Translations under genes and position numbers: made by a program
Shown: one piece after another, positions 1-6,209 of the stretch
How positions within the stretch are numbered: position 1 is the stretch's first letter
Layout: the number at the start of each line of letters is the position of its first letter
The notes under the pieces: model-generated
The model's input: only the letters and a program-made list of their open reading frames with translations
What the model was told of the DNA's origin: nothing
Databases searched by the model: none
DNA from: an uncultured Clostridia bacterium
GTDB taxonomy: Bacteria > Bacillota > Clostridia > Oscillospirales > Acutalibacteraceae
DNA length: 8,486 nucleotides
Assembly: GCA_958436475.1 (NCBI GenBank)
Contig: CAUBKG010000074.1
Coordinates: 1-8,486, forward strand
Direction of reading: 5' to 3'

Positions 1-45
1 CATTTTTATTGTTTGTTATTGTTTTTTCTGTTTTTTAGTAACAAA

Positions 46-100
46 ATCAAAAATAAAAAGCCCCCTGATACAAAGCCGAAAGCCTTGTGTATCAAGGGGT
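46..100 (-). terminator. Rho-independent terminator after tRNA-Gly
   Basis: Read on the minus strand, the arms 86-100 and 61-74 form a long stem (CCCCTTGATACA against TGTATCAGGGGG, with small bulges). It is followed directly by a T-rich run (CTTTTTATTTTTG, 47-59). It lies 8 bases past the CCA end of tRNA-Gly and should end that transcript. The sequence from 1 to 45 is AT-rich with no gene. Confidence 0.85.
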
Positions 101-107
101 TTGAGCG

Positions 108-181
108 TGGAGCGGGTGATGGGAATCGAACCCACACTCTCAGCTTGGGAAGCTGATGTTCTACCACTAAACTACACCCGC
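108..181 (-). tRNA. tRNA-Gly, anticodon CCC
   Basis: On the minus strand the sequence folds as a complete cloverleaf. The acceptor stem is GCGGGTG/CACCCGC, the D-arm follows, and the anticodon stem TCAGC/GCTGA encloses the 7-base loop TTCCCAA. The anticodon is CCC (plus-strand positions 147-149), reading GGG glycine codons. The T-arm has the GTTCGATTC loop, the discriminator base is U as is usual for glycine tRNAs, and CCA is encoded. It lies 67 bases downstream of tRNA-Leu on the same strand, with a terminator-like hairpin between them. I see no clear separate promoter in the short gap, so it may depend on read-through. Confidence 0.95.
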
Positions 182-208
182 ATATTTGATTTTCTTCCGC
201 GCCGGAAA

Positions 209-246
209 GGAAAAAATCGCTGCACCCACCGTTCGGAATGCAGCGA
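209..246 (-). terminator. Rho-independent terminator between tRNA-Leu and tRNA-Gly
   Basis: On the minus strand a perfect 8-bp stem TCGCTGCA/TGCAGCGA (239-246 with 217-224) encloses a 14-base loop. It is followed at once by six Ts (211-216). It starts 3 bases after the tRNA-Leu CCA end. Its position between two co-directional tRNA genes suggests partial read-through or an attenuated supply of tRNA-Gly. Confidence 0.8.
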
Positions 247-248
247 CC

Positions 249-335
249 TGGTGCCGATGACCGGGATCGAACCGGTACGGGATTGCTCCCACGGGATTTT
301 AAGTCCCGGGCGTCTGCCAGTTCCGCCACATCGGC
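249..335 (-). tRNA. tRNA-Leu, anticodon UAA
   Basis: This 87-base class II tRNA on the minus strand has acceptor stem GCCGATG/CATCGGC, discriminator A and encoded CCA. The anticodon stem CGGGA/TCCCG encloses the loop CTTAAAA, so the anticodon is UAA (plus-strand positions 299-301), reading UUA and UUG leucine codons. The long variable arm (GTGGGAGCAATCCCGTAC region) is typical of leucine tRNAs, and the T-loop is GTTCGATC. It is the first gene behind the consensus promoter at 371-399. Confidence 0.97.
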
Positions 336-370
336 GTATTGCCTTCTGTGCTGCCGTTCTGTGTTACATT

Positions 371-399
371 ATTATAGCCCGCACGCACGGCGGTGTCAA
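371..399 (-). promoter_or_regulatory. Consensus sigma-A promoter for the tRNA genes
   Basis: On the minus strand there is a perfect -35 TTGACA (394-399) and a perfect -10 TATAAT (371-376), separated by exactly 17 bases. Transcription would start near 364, giving a leader of about 29 bases before tRNA-Leu at 335. Full consensus fits a highly expressed stable-RNA gene. Confidence 0.93.
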
Positions 400-402
400 G
401 GG

Positions 403-433
403 AAAAATCGGCCCGGGGGGCAGCTCTCCGGGC
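403..433 (-). terminator. Possible minus-strand terminator upstream of the tRNA promoter
   Basis: On the minus strand GCCCGG (428-433) can pair with CCGGGC (411-416), followed by CGATTTTT (403-410). It sits between the tRNA promoter and the divergent cls promoter. It could stop antisense transcripts coming out of cls from entering the tRNA genes. Only hairpin plus T-run support this. Confidence 0.45.
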
Positions 434-444
434 TCAAATAATTC

Positions 445-473
445 GTGAAAATACGGGAAACCTGTGTTATACT
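445..473 (+). promoter_or_regulatory. Probable cls promoter (extended -10)
   Basis: The -35 is GTGAAA (445-450), then 17 bases, then -10 TATACT (468-473) preceded by TGT, an extended -10 (TGn) signature. The predicted start is near 480, giving a leader of about 90 bases to the cls ATG. The leader contains a hairpin GGCGCT/AGCGCC (496-501 with 511-516). A start codon at 464 would lie inside this promoter and is therefore rejected. Confidence 0.65.
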
Positions 474-571
474 TTAGTATTATTATGCAGTCCGCGGCGC
501 TTCTATCCCGAGCGCCCCGCGTCTTCTGCAAATTCATCAGGCGCTCCCGCGCCGGAACGGATGGCTGCGGC

Positions 572-2092
572 ATGAAATTTTTTCTCAAACGCTCTCTGAT
601 CACCGGCTTTCTCATCGGCCTTCAGTTTCTGCTGATCGCGCTGGGGATTTTTACCCTCTCGAACAAAATCGTATACGTTTACGCCGGTCTCCAGGTCGTG
701 AGCCTCATCGCCCTCATCCTCGTCATCAATAAAAAGGATAACCCCTCCTACAAGCTCGCCTGGATTGTGGTAATCCTCCTGCTGCCGCCCGTGGGCGTCA
801 TCATTTATATGATGTGGGGCAACACCGTGTTTACCCGCGCCATCAAAAACCGCATCAACAAAAGCTTCGAAACCTTCCGCTTCCAGCTTCCGCAAAACGA
901 GCAGTCGGAAGCGAAGCTGCGCGCGTTTTCCAGAACCTATGCCCGTCAGTCCGAATACCTGAAGCGCTCCACCGGCCATTCGGTGTATAACGATACGGAA
1001 ACCGACTACTACTCCCCCGCCGAGGCCGCGTTCCCGCACATCCTTGCGGAGCTGAAGAAGGCGAAGCACTTTATTTTTATTGAATTTTTCATCCTCGCGG
1101 AAGGCAACATGTGGGACGAAATCCACGCTGTGCTGCGGGAAAAGGCCGCCGAGGGCGTGGACATCAAAATCATTTCGGACGACATCGGCAGCGGCGACCG
1201 CCAGCAGGAAGGCTTTGTGCGCCGGCTCGCAGCGGAGAACATCGAAATGGTTTCCTATAACCGCTTCCGACCGGCGCTCAACACCTTCATGAATTACCGC
1301 GACCACCGCAAGATCATCGTGATCGACGGCGTGACCGCCATCACCGGCGGCTCCAATATCGGGGATGAATACATCAACGTGATCGACCGGCACGGCTACT
1401 GGAAGGATACCTTCCTGATCCTTCGGGGCGGTGCGGCCATCAGCTTCACCGAAATGTTCCTCTCCATGTGGCAGAGCATCACCCACAAGACCTATAAGCT
1501 CGACGACTTCTGCTATAAGTCCCAGGAGGAGTGTACGGAGGCGGACGGCTTCGTGCACCCCTATGCCGACAGCCCCTTCGACAATGTGGACACTGCCAAA
1601 AACATTTATCTTCAAATCATAAACAGCGCGCGCGATTACCTTTATATCACCACCCCCTACCTCGTGGTGGACGATGAAATGATGAGCGCCCTCTGCCTTG
1701 CGGCGCAGAGCGGGGTGAAGGTGAAGATCGTCACCCCCAAGAACGGCGACCACTGGTACGTCCATATGATGACCCGCTCGAGCTACGGCCCCCTCATGGA
1801 GGCCGGGGCGCAGATTTATGAATACACGCCCGGCTTCATGCATTCGAAGCTCATCGTGGCGGACGACGAGGTGGCCACCGTCGGCACCGTGAACATGGAT
1901 TACCGCAGCTTTTACCTGCACCACGAGTGCGGCTTGTGGCTATGCCACAACAAAACGGTGCGGGACGTCCGCAGCGATATCGACAAGGCCGTCGCCGTTT
2001 CCGAGCGCATCCAGCTTCCCGCCTGGAACAAGCGCCCGGCCGGGACGAAGCTCCTCGAGGCCTGCCTCAAGCTCTTTACCCCGCTGATGTGA
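572..2092 (+). CDS. cls: Cardiolipin synthase (phospholipase D superfamily)
   Basis: The predicted protein has 506 residues, the usual length for Firmicute Cls. It condenses two phosphatidylglycerols into cardiolipin plus glycerol at the cytoplasmic membrane. The first ~80 residues are hydrophobic (about 9-29, 33-52 and 60-81) and end in the PLDc_N-type motif LLPPVGVIIYMMWG. Two HKD catalytic motifs are present: HRKIIVID (H245, K247, D252) followed by GGSNIGDEY, and HSKLIVAD (H424, K426, D431) followed by GTVNMDYRS. The open frame extends upstream to 464, but that start lies within the promoter and has no ribosome site. The ATG at 572 gives the family-typical N-terminus MKFFLKRSL; its ribosome site (GGATGG region) is weak, so the exact start is less certain than the function. 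rpe follows without a terminator, so some read-through into rpe is possible. Confidence 0.95.
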   Translation: MKFFLKRSLITGFLIGLQFLLIALGIFTLSNKIVYVYAGLQVVSLIALILVINKKDNPSYKLAWIVVILLLPPVGVIIYMMWGNTVFTRAIKNRINKSFETFRFQLPQNEQSEAKLRAFSRTYARQSEYLKRSTGHSVYNDTETDYYSPAEAAFPHILAELKKAKHFIFIEFFILAEGNMWDEIHAVLREKAAEGVDIKIISDDIGSGDRQQEGFVRRLAAENIEMVSYNRFRPALNTFMNYRDHRKIIVIDGVTAITGGSNIGDEYINVIDRHGYWKDTFLILRGGAAISFTEMFLSMWQSITHKTYKLDDFCYKSQEECTEADGFVHPYADSPFDNVDTAKNIYLQIINSARDYLYITTPYLVVDDEMMSALCLAAQSGVKVKIVTPKNGDHWYVHMMTRSSYGPLMEAGAQIYEYTPGFMHSKLIVADDEVATVGTVNMDYRSFYLHHECGLWLCHNKTVRDVRSDIDKAVAVSERIQLPAWNKRPAGTKLLEACLKLFTPLM

Positions 2093-2121
2093 TTGACCTT
2101 TCGCCCGGAATCCGTTACAAT
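2093..2121 (+). promoter_or_regulatory. Promoter of rpe
   Basis: The -35 is TTGACC (2093-2098), then exactly 17 bases, then -10 TACAAT (2116-2121), beginning one base after the cls stop codon. The predicted start is near 2128. A good ribosome site (CGGAGGG, 2138-2144) lies 9 bases before the rpe ATG. Confidence 0.8.
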
Positions 2122-2153
2122 AGAGTGGAAAATATGTCGGAGGGCGTCGCTTT

Positions 2154-2819
2154 ATGATTAAAATTGCACCATCCATCCTGTCTGCGGACTTTGCCAACCT
2201 CGAGGCGGATATCCGCCGTGTGGAGCAGGCGGGGGCAGACCTTCTCCATGTGGACGTGATGGACGGCCATTTCGTCCCCAACATCTCCATCGGCGTGCCG
2301 GTGGTGGCGTCAATCCGCCGGCGGACGCGCCTCCCCCTCGATGTGCACCTGATGATCACCGACCCGTATTTTTACGCGGAGCCCTTTGTAAAAGCGGGGG
2401 CAGACCTCATCACCATCCATCTGGAGGCCGATTCGGACGCGGGCGAAACCATCCGCCGGCTCCGTTCCCTCGGGGTGACGCCCGCCGTCTGCTTAAAGCC
2501 CAAAACCCCGGCGGAAGCGGCCTTCCCTTACCTCGCCGAGATCGGGATGGTGCTCGTGATGACCGTGGAGCCCGGCTTCGGCGGGCAGAGCTTTATGGAA
2601 GACATGCTGCCGAAAATCGCCGCCCTGCGTGCGGAAATCGACCGGCGGGGGCTTTCCGTCCCCATCGAGGTGGACGGCGGCATCTGCGCTGAAACGGCGG
2701 GGAAGGCGGCCGCCGCGGGCGCCGGTATCCTCGTGGCCGGCAGCGCCGTTTTCGGGGCCGAAAGCCCGGCGGAAGCCATCCGGAGCATCCGGCAGGCGGC
2801 GGAGGGTTTTTCCGAATAA
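2154..2819 (+). CDS. rpe: Ribulose-phosphate 3-epimerase
   Basis: This 221-residue TIM-barrel enzyme interconverts ribulose 5-phosphate and xylulose 5-phosphate in the cytoplasmic pentose phosphate pathway. The family signatures are all present in order: SILSADF (7-13, catalytic D12), HVDVMDG (metal ligands H32 and D34), DVHLMI (H65), VEPGFGGQSF (phosphate and active-site loop) and EVDGGI (D174, catalytic acid and metal ligand), then the C-terminal phosphate-binding VAGSAVFG. Length is normal for the family. The start is fixed by a CGGAGGG ribosome site and the typical N-terminus MIKIAPSILSAD. It has its own promoter and a clear terminator, so it can act as a single-gene unit downstream of cls. 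Nothing in the protein looks unusual. Confidence 0.97.
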   Translation: MIKIAPSILSADFANLEADIRRVEQAGADLLHVDVMDGHFVPNISIGVPVVASIRRRTRLPLDVHLMITDPYFYAEPFVKAGADLITIHLEADSDAGETIRRLRSLGVTPAVCLKPKTPAEAAFPYLAEIGMVLVMTVEPGFGGQSFMEDMLPKIAALRAEIDRRGLSVPIEVDGGICAETAGKAAAAGAGILVAGSAVFGAESPAEAIRSIRQAAEGFSE

Positions 2820-2829
2820 ATGCAAAAAG

Positions 2830-2880
2830 CCACCCGGAGCACGCTTTTCGGCTGTGCCCTCCGGATGGTCTTCTTTTTAT
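2830..2880 (+). terminator. Rho-independent terminator of rpe
   Basis: An imperfect long stem (CCA-C-CCGGAG-CAC, 2830-2842, against GTG-CC-CTCCGG-A-TGG, 2854-2868) is followed by TCTTCTTTTTAT. It begins 10 bases after the rpe stop codon. Confidence 0.85.
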
Positions 2881-2993
2881 AAATCGAGGCGGTGCAGCCG
2901 GAAATGGGAATCCTCTGCCCGGAGGCGGCCGGGAAGGGATGAAATGCCGGGTATTACAGGCTCCCCCGTGTGCTGCGGAAGAAAACGGCCGTT

Positions 2994-3274
2994 TAGGCTG
3001 ACGCGCGATAGGGAGAAACCGGTTTTGGAAGACAAAATTTCCTTGATACTTGGTGAAAAGCCTCGGCATACGGCAGTATGCCTGCGTTTTTCACCTGCGT
3101 CTCAAAAAAATTTTTTGTCTTACAAAACTGCGTTGCACCTGAAAACGAGCTATTTTTACGTCAGAATCTGCCCGAAAAGGGAAGCAATACTGACGTATTG
3201 CAAGCTTTGAGGGTGCATTATGGCGGGAAAAGAGCCGTTTCTCAGGCGATTTATCCCTATCGCGCGTCAGCCTA
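2994..3274. repeat. Non-coding inverted-repeat element with three nested stems (MITE-like)
   Basis: The ends are inverted copies of each other: 2994-3014 matches the reverse complement of 3254-3274 over 21 bases without mismatch, and the match continues inward to 3021/3247 (26 of 28). Both outer ends start with TA, as expected if TA is a duplicated target, and weaker similarity continues about 12 bases outward. Inside, 3022-3059 pairs with 3088-3128 (for example GTTTTG-AAGACAAAA and GGTGAAAA in both arms), capped by GGCATAC/GTATGCC (3065-3071, 3076-3082). A second inner hairpin runs from TGCACC (3134-3139) to GGTGCA (3212-3217), with TACGTCAG/CTGACGTA (3157-3164, 3190-3197) inside; GCAATAC/GTATTGC (3184-3190, 3195-3201) is a competing pairing. 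The fold is a three-way junction. No protein is credible here. It lies between the convergent ends of rpe and mecA. It may be a mobile miniature element, a structured RNA, or a transcription barrier. Confidence 0.75.
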
Positions 3275-3309
3275 TTGGGCGTTTCCTCCCCATTGCTTTG
3301 CGGCGCCGC

Positions 3310-3894
3310 TCAGCGGCGGGCCATGGCGGCGGAAATGGTTTCCACGGCGTTCGGCTCGCAGATGAGCTTCCCATGTTCCTCAATAAAAGCGAGCGCGGGT
3401 GCGCCCTCACAGAAAAAGTCGCCGTATTCTCCAAGCAGGATGCGGGCTTCCTCCTCCAGCCGGGTAACGGGGTAGAGAGCAAGAAAATAACGCTCCCCCG
3501 CTTCATACAGCGCGCTTTTCATAAACGCAAAGCCCATGGCCTCCCCGAGGCGGCCGACCGCCGTGAGCATTTCCTCCGCGGAAGCAAAGCGGAATACATA
3601 AGGCCCGAAGCAGCTTTTTTTGATTTTGATGCGTTTCATCTGGCTGCCGTAAAGAATATTCGTAAAATACAGAACGCATCCGCCGGAAGAGGCCGGAAAC
3701 GCCTCCACCAGAAGGTTCCCGCTGGAGAACTCAAAGCCGGTCTGGTTCCTTGCCTTGAGCAGGAGCTGCCAGATGATCCGCTTCGTGTCGATCTGGTTAT
3801 AATCCAGCTCGGAAAAGGTGATATCGTAATTTTTCATATCGTCCGGATTCAGGGTAATCTTGACCCGGCCGGCTTCCTCCAGTTCGATTCGCAT
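3310..3894 (-). CDS. mecA: MecA-family adaptor protein (ClpC adaptor, competence/sporulation regulator type)
   Basis: This 194-residue protein resembles the Firmicute MecA/YpbH adaptors, which deliver substrates to the ClpC unfoldase and ClpP protease in the cytoplasm. It is unrelated to the methicillin-resistance gene of the same name. The N-terminal domain (about 1-82) shows the family pattern: RIELEEAGRVKITLNPDDM, then DITFSELDYN, then a segment around LLVEAFPASSGGCVLYFTNI. The C-terminal domain (about 90-194) contains PYVFRFASAEEMLTAVGRL and the closing EHGKLICEPNAVETIS. It is shorter than Bacillus MecA because the linker between domains is small. The start is set by GGGAGG (3902-3907) 7 bases upstream. 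The stop codon lies inside a 7-bp hairpin (3304-3318) without a T-run, so transcription may continue into the inverted-repeat element. The actual substrates cannot be told from sequence. Confidence 0.85.
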   Translation of the reverse strand: MRIELEEAGRVKITLNPDDMKNYDITFSELDYNQIDTKRIIWQLLLKARNQTGFEFSSGNLLVEAFPASSGGCVLYFTNILYGSQMKRIKIKKSCFGPYVFRFASAEEMLTAVGRLGEAMGFAFMKSALYEAGERYFLALYPVTRLEEEARILLGEYGDFFCEGAPALAFIEEHGKLICEPNAVETISAAMARR

Positions 3895-3923
3895 AGGAGT
3901 TCCTCCCTTGTGGTTCTATATCT

Positions 3924-3952
3924 ATCGTAATGCAACACGCACCGAGTTTCAA
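3924..3952 (-). promoter_or_regulatory. Promoter of mecA
   Basis: On the minus strand, -35 TTGAAA (3947-3952), 17 bases, -10 TACGAT (3924-3929). The predicted start is near 3917, about 22 bases before the ATG. The -35 overlaps the ribosome binding region of the divergent rnfC-like gene. I could not find a convincing plus-strand promoter for the Rnf-like operon in the same 72-base gap; it may lie within the 5' part of mecA. Confidence 0.7.
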
Positions 3953-3966
3953 GAGGTGATATAAGG

Positions 3967-5223
3967 ATGCTGAATCTGATAAAAAATGGCCTCGTTCTGG
4001 ACCAGAAAAAGCAGGATTCCATTGCCCGGGAAATGGAAATTTTCCCGTTTCCGAAGCGTATGTCCGTTCCCCTTTGCTCCGTCCGCGGCATGGAGCCGGA
4101 AATCAAATGCTCCCCCGGGCAGGCCGTGAAAAAATACGATCTGCTTTCCCTTCCCGCAGAGGGCTCGCCGGGCGTTCCCTGCGTGTCTCCCGCGGAGGGG
4201 CTGATCACCGAAATCCGGGAGCGCAGCCATCCCCTGCTTGGGGAGGTCCCCTTTGCGCAGATCGAGGTTATGGGGAATTACCATAAACAGATGGTGCGCG
4301 AGCAGCCCCTTTCCCGCTATTCGCCCGAGGAAATCGTGAACATCGCCTTCAATGCCGGCATTATCGACGAGCTGGACGGCGTTCCCCTCTGTGAAAAGCT
4401 TTCCGAAGGCCGCGCGCCGGAAACGGTGCTCGCCGCCGTGATCGACGAAGAGCCCTATGTGAGCAGCTCCATCAAAAGCCTTCTCGAATATCCGAAGCGC
4501 CTTTCCGAAGGGCTGCGGCTTGCCGCCCGCGCCTGCGGTGCGGCGGGAATGAAGATCCACGTGTTTTCCGAGCCGGGGTCGGAAAGCTTCCTGCCCCAGT
4601 GGGCGGGAGGCATCGAGGTGACCTCTTTTTCCGCCAAATACCCGGTTCTCCCCTTTTACTTACACAAGCAGGCGCACACGCTCGCCTTCGGCCCGCAGGC
4701 GCTTATTGCCCTTTCCCTCGCCGCCATGCGCCTGAAGCCCTGTGTGCGCGGCATCGTGACCGTTGCGGGGGATGCCGCGCCGCGCCCGCTCAACCTGCGC
4801 CTGACCTACGGCACCCGCATTTCCGATATCCTCCGGTATGCGGGAATCGATGGGGAGAAAAACCAGGTCCTGCTCGGCGGGCCCCTGCGCGGGGCTGTCT
4901 GCCGCGACCTTTCCCTCCCGGTTACGCCCGGCGTCCGGGCGGTTACCGTGCTCCGGCCCCGTCCGGAGCCCATCGGCGTCTGCCTCGGGTGCGGGGCGTG
5001 CATCTCTGTTTGCCCGCAGCGCCTCCAGCCTGTAAACATCATGCGGGCCTTTGAAGCGGGAGATTCCGCCCGCGCAGCGGCCTTTGGTGCGGAAAGCTGC
5101 ATCGGCTGCCGCTGCTGCTCTTACATATGCCCCTCGGGCGTGCCCGTGGCGGAGCTGACCGCCCGGGCGAAGGACGCCGCCGCAAAACGGCGTAAAAAAT
5201 CAAAAGGAGAGGGGGAAGAATAA
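3967..5223 (+). CDS. rnfC: RnfC-like iron-sulfur subunit, divergent at the NADH/FMN site
   Basis: This 418-residue protein has the RnfC architecture: an N-terminal barrel-sandwich-like part, a Nuo51-like domain, a SLBB-like stretch (VRGIVTVAGDAAPRPLN to GGPLRG) and two [4Fe-4S] motifs. The clusters are intact: C339-x2-C342-x2-C345-x3-C349-P and C378-x2-C381-x2-C384-x3-C388-P. In normal RnfC this cytoplasmic subunit exchanges electrons with NAD+. The glycine-rich FMN/NADH loop, canonically like AGIVGLGGATFPTHVKL, reads AGIIDELDGVPLCEKL here (130-145), losing the glycine cluster and phenylalanine. ECEPY has become DEEPY (160-164). The usual NVGT motif and N-terminal GGIHPP motif are also not recognisable. 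Start: strong ribosome site AGAGGTGAT. The lysine-rich C-terminus ends in a TAATG overlap with rnfD. NAD(H) activity is doubtful, while iron-sulfur binding is likely. Confidence 0.85.
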   Translation: MLNLIKNGLVLDQKKQDSIAREMEIFPFPKRMSVPLCSVRGMEPEIKCSPGQAVKKYDLLSLPAEGSPGVPCVSPAEGLITEIRERSHPLLGEVPFAQIEVMGNYHKQMVREQPLSRYSPEEIVNIAFNAGIIDELDGVPLCEKLSEGRAPETVLAAVIDEEPYVSSSIKSLLEYPKRLSEGLRLAARACGAAGMKIHVFSEPGSESFLPQWAGGIEVTSFSAKYPVLPFYLHKQAHTLAFGPQALIALSLAAMRLKPCVRGIVTVAGDAAPRPLNLRLTYGTRISDILRYAGIDGEKNQVLLGGPLRGAVCRDLSLPVTPGVRAVTVLRPRPEPIGVCLGCGACISVCPQRLQPVNIMRAFEAGDSARAAAFGAESCIGCRCCSYICPSGVPVAELTARAKDAAAKRRKKSKGEGEE

Positions 5224-6209
5224 TGGATCGCTTTTCGGGCCGCTCCTTTTTCCGGCGGAGCCGCCCTGCCGCCTTTGCCTTTTCGGATATTCTTCTCGTG
5301 CTGCTTCCCCTCGCGCTGATGGCCTCGTTTTTCTACGGCGTACGAGCGCTTTTCGTCCTCGGAATCGCTGTTACCACGGCCCTCGTCACGGAGGCGCTCG
5401 GCTGTTTCCTCATGAAAAAAGAAATCCCGAAGGGAGACTGGTCCCCGGTTGTCACCGGGCTCATCCTCGGGCTGATGCTTCCGGCCGGCGTGCCCTACTG
5501 GGTTCCCGCCGCGGGAAGCGCTTTCGCGATCCTCGTTGCCAAACTCCCCTTCGGCGGCACCGGGCGCAACATTTTTAACCCCGCCTGCGCAGGGTGGGCC
5601 TTCCTCGCTCTCTCGGCGCCGGGGGAAATGTTCCGCTTTCCGCATCCCGCCCTGTTCGGCAGCGTCTCTCCTAGCTATGCGCCCGGCTTCTCCCCGGGCG
5701 TTTCGCCCGCTTCGATGCTGAAGCTGCGCAGCCTGCCGGGCGATAACCCGATCGACCTGCTGCTTGGCAGCGCCTGCGGGCCGATGGGCACCACCTGCAT
5801 CGTCGTGCTCTGCGCCGCCTTCTTCGTGCTGGTTCTGCGCAAGCCCCGCCTGCTGGCCGTAACTCTTCCGTTCCTCGGCGCGGTGGTGCTGTTCGCCTCG
5901 GTGTTCCCTCGCGTGCCCTCCGGCATCGGCGATTCTGTTTTTTACGAGCTTTTCTCCGGTTCGCTTCTGTTCTGCGCTATGTTCGCGGCGACCGATACCG
6001 TTACTTCTCCCCGCACGCTGCCCGGCAAAATCCTGTTTGGGATCGGCTGCGGCCTTTTCACCATGCTGTTCCGGCGCTACGGCGCGTATGAAGAGGGCGC
6101 CTGCTTCGCCATTCTCCTGATGAATGCGGCCTCCCCCCGGCTCGATGAGCTCATACGCCGGCTGTCTTCCCGCTTTGGGCCCTACACGGAAGGAGGTTAT
6201 GCCGCATGA
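5223..6209 (+). CDS. rnfD: RnfD-like membrane subunit with altered flavinylation motif
   Basis: This 328-residue integral membrane protein belongs to the NqrB/RnfD family. Conserved landmarks are TGLILGLMLP, KLPFGGTGRNIFNPA (107-121), FAATDTVTSP (254-263) and the C-terminal EEGACFAILLMNAASP. Hydrophobic segments start about residues 22 and 42 and recur along the chain. In normal RnfD an FMN is attached through phosphate to a threonine in a motif like DGVTSATPL. Here the aligned stretch is PGVSPASML (158-166): the aspartate is proline, the serine/glycine before Ala is proline, and the acceptor threonine is S164. The conserved GETSA is GTTCI (189-193). Covalent FMN is therefore doubtful, although serine could in principle accept it. 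It is translationally coupled to rnfC (TAATG) and to rnfE (ATGA), with AAAAGGAGAGGGGG upstream. No rnfG lies downstream. Confidence 0.87.
   Translation: MDRFSGRSFFRRSRPAAFAFSDILLVLLPLALMASFFYGVRALFVLGIAVTTALVTEALGCFLMKKEIPKGDWSPVVTGLILGLMLPAGVPYWVPAAGSAFAILVAKLPFGGTGRNIFNPACAGWAFLALSAPGEMFRFPHPALFGSVSPSYAPGFSPGVSPASMLKLRSLPGDNPIDLLLGSACGPMGTTCIVVLCAAFFVLVLRKPRLLAVTLPFLGAVVLFASVFPRVPSGIGDSVFYELFSGSLLFCAMFAATDTVTSPRTLPGKILFGIGCGLFTMLFRRYGAYEEGACFAILLMNAASPRLDELIRRLSSRFGPYTEGGYAA

Noticed and set aside
464..571. N-terminal extension of cls to the ATG at 464 or 485
   Set aside because: 464 lies upstream of the predicted -10 box, neither start has a ribosome site, and the extra residues are unlike the family N-terminus.
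503..1924. A 473-codon open frame on the minus strand opposite cls
   Set aside because: Its translation is His/Val/Gly-rich without any family motif, and it is fully antisense to a clear cardiolipin synthase; it follows from GC-rich codon bias.
2629..3210. Open frames across the rpe end and the inverted-repeat element (both strands)
   Set aside because: The translations are Arg/Pro-rich, overlap rpe or the hairpins, have no ribosome site, and match no family.
2994..3274. CRISPR array or riboswitch reading of the hairpin region
   Set aside because: There are no regularly spaced direct repeats. The element sits downstream of both flanking genes, so a riboswitch role for either is unlikely.
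3220..3930. A 236-codon plus-strand frame opposite mecA
   Set aside because: It is the antisense shadow of the mecA-like gene, without family features.
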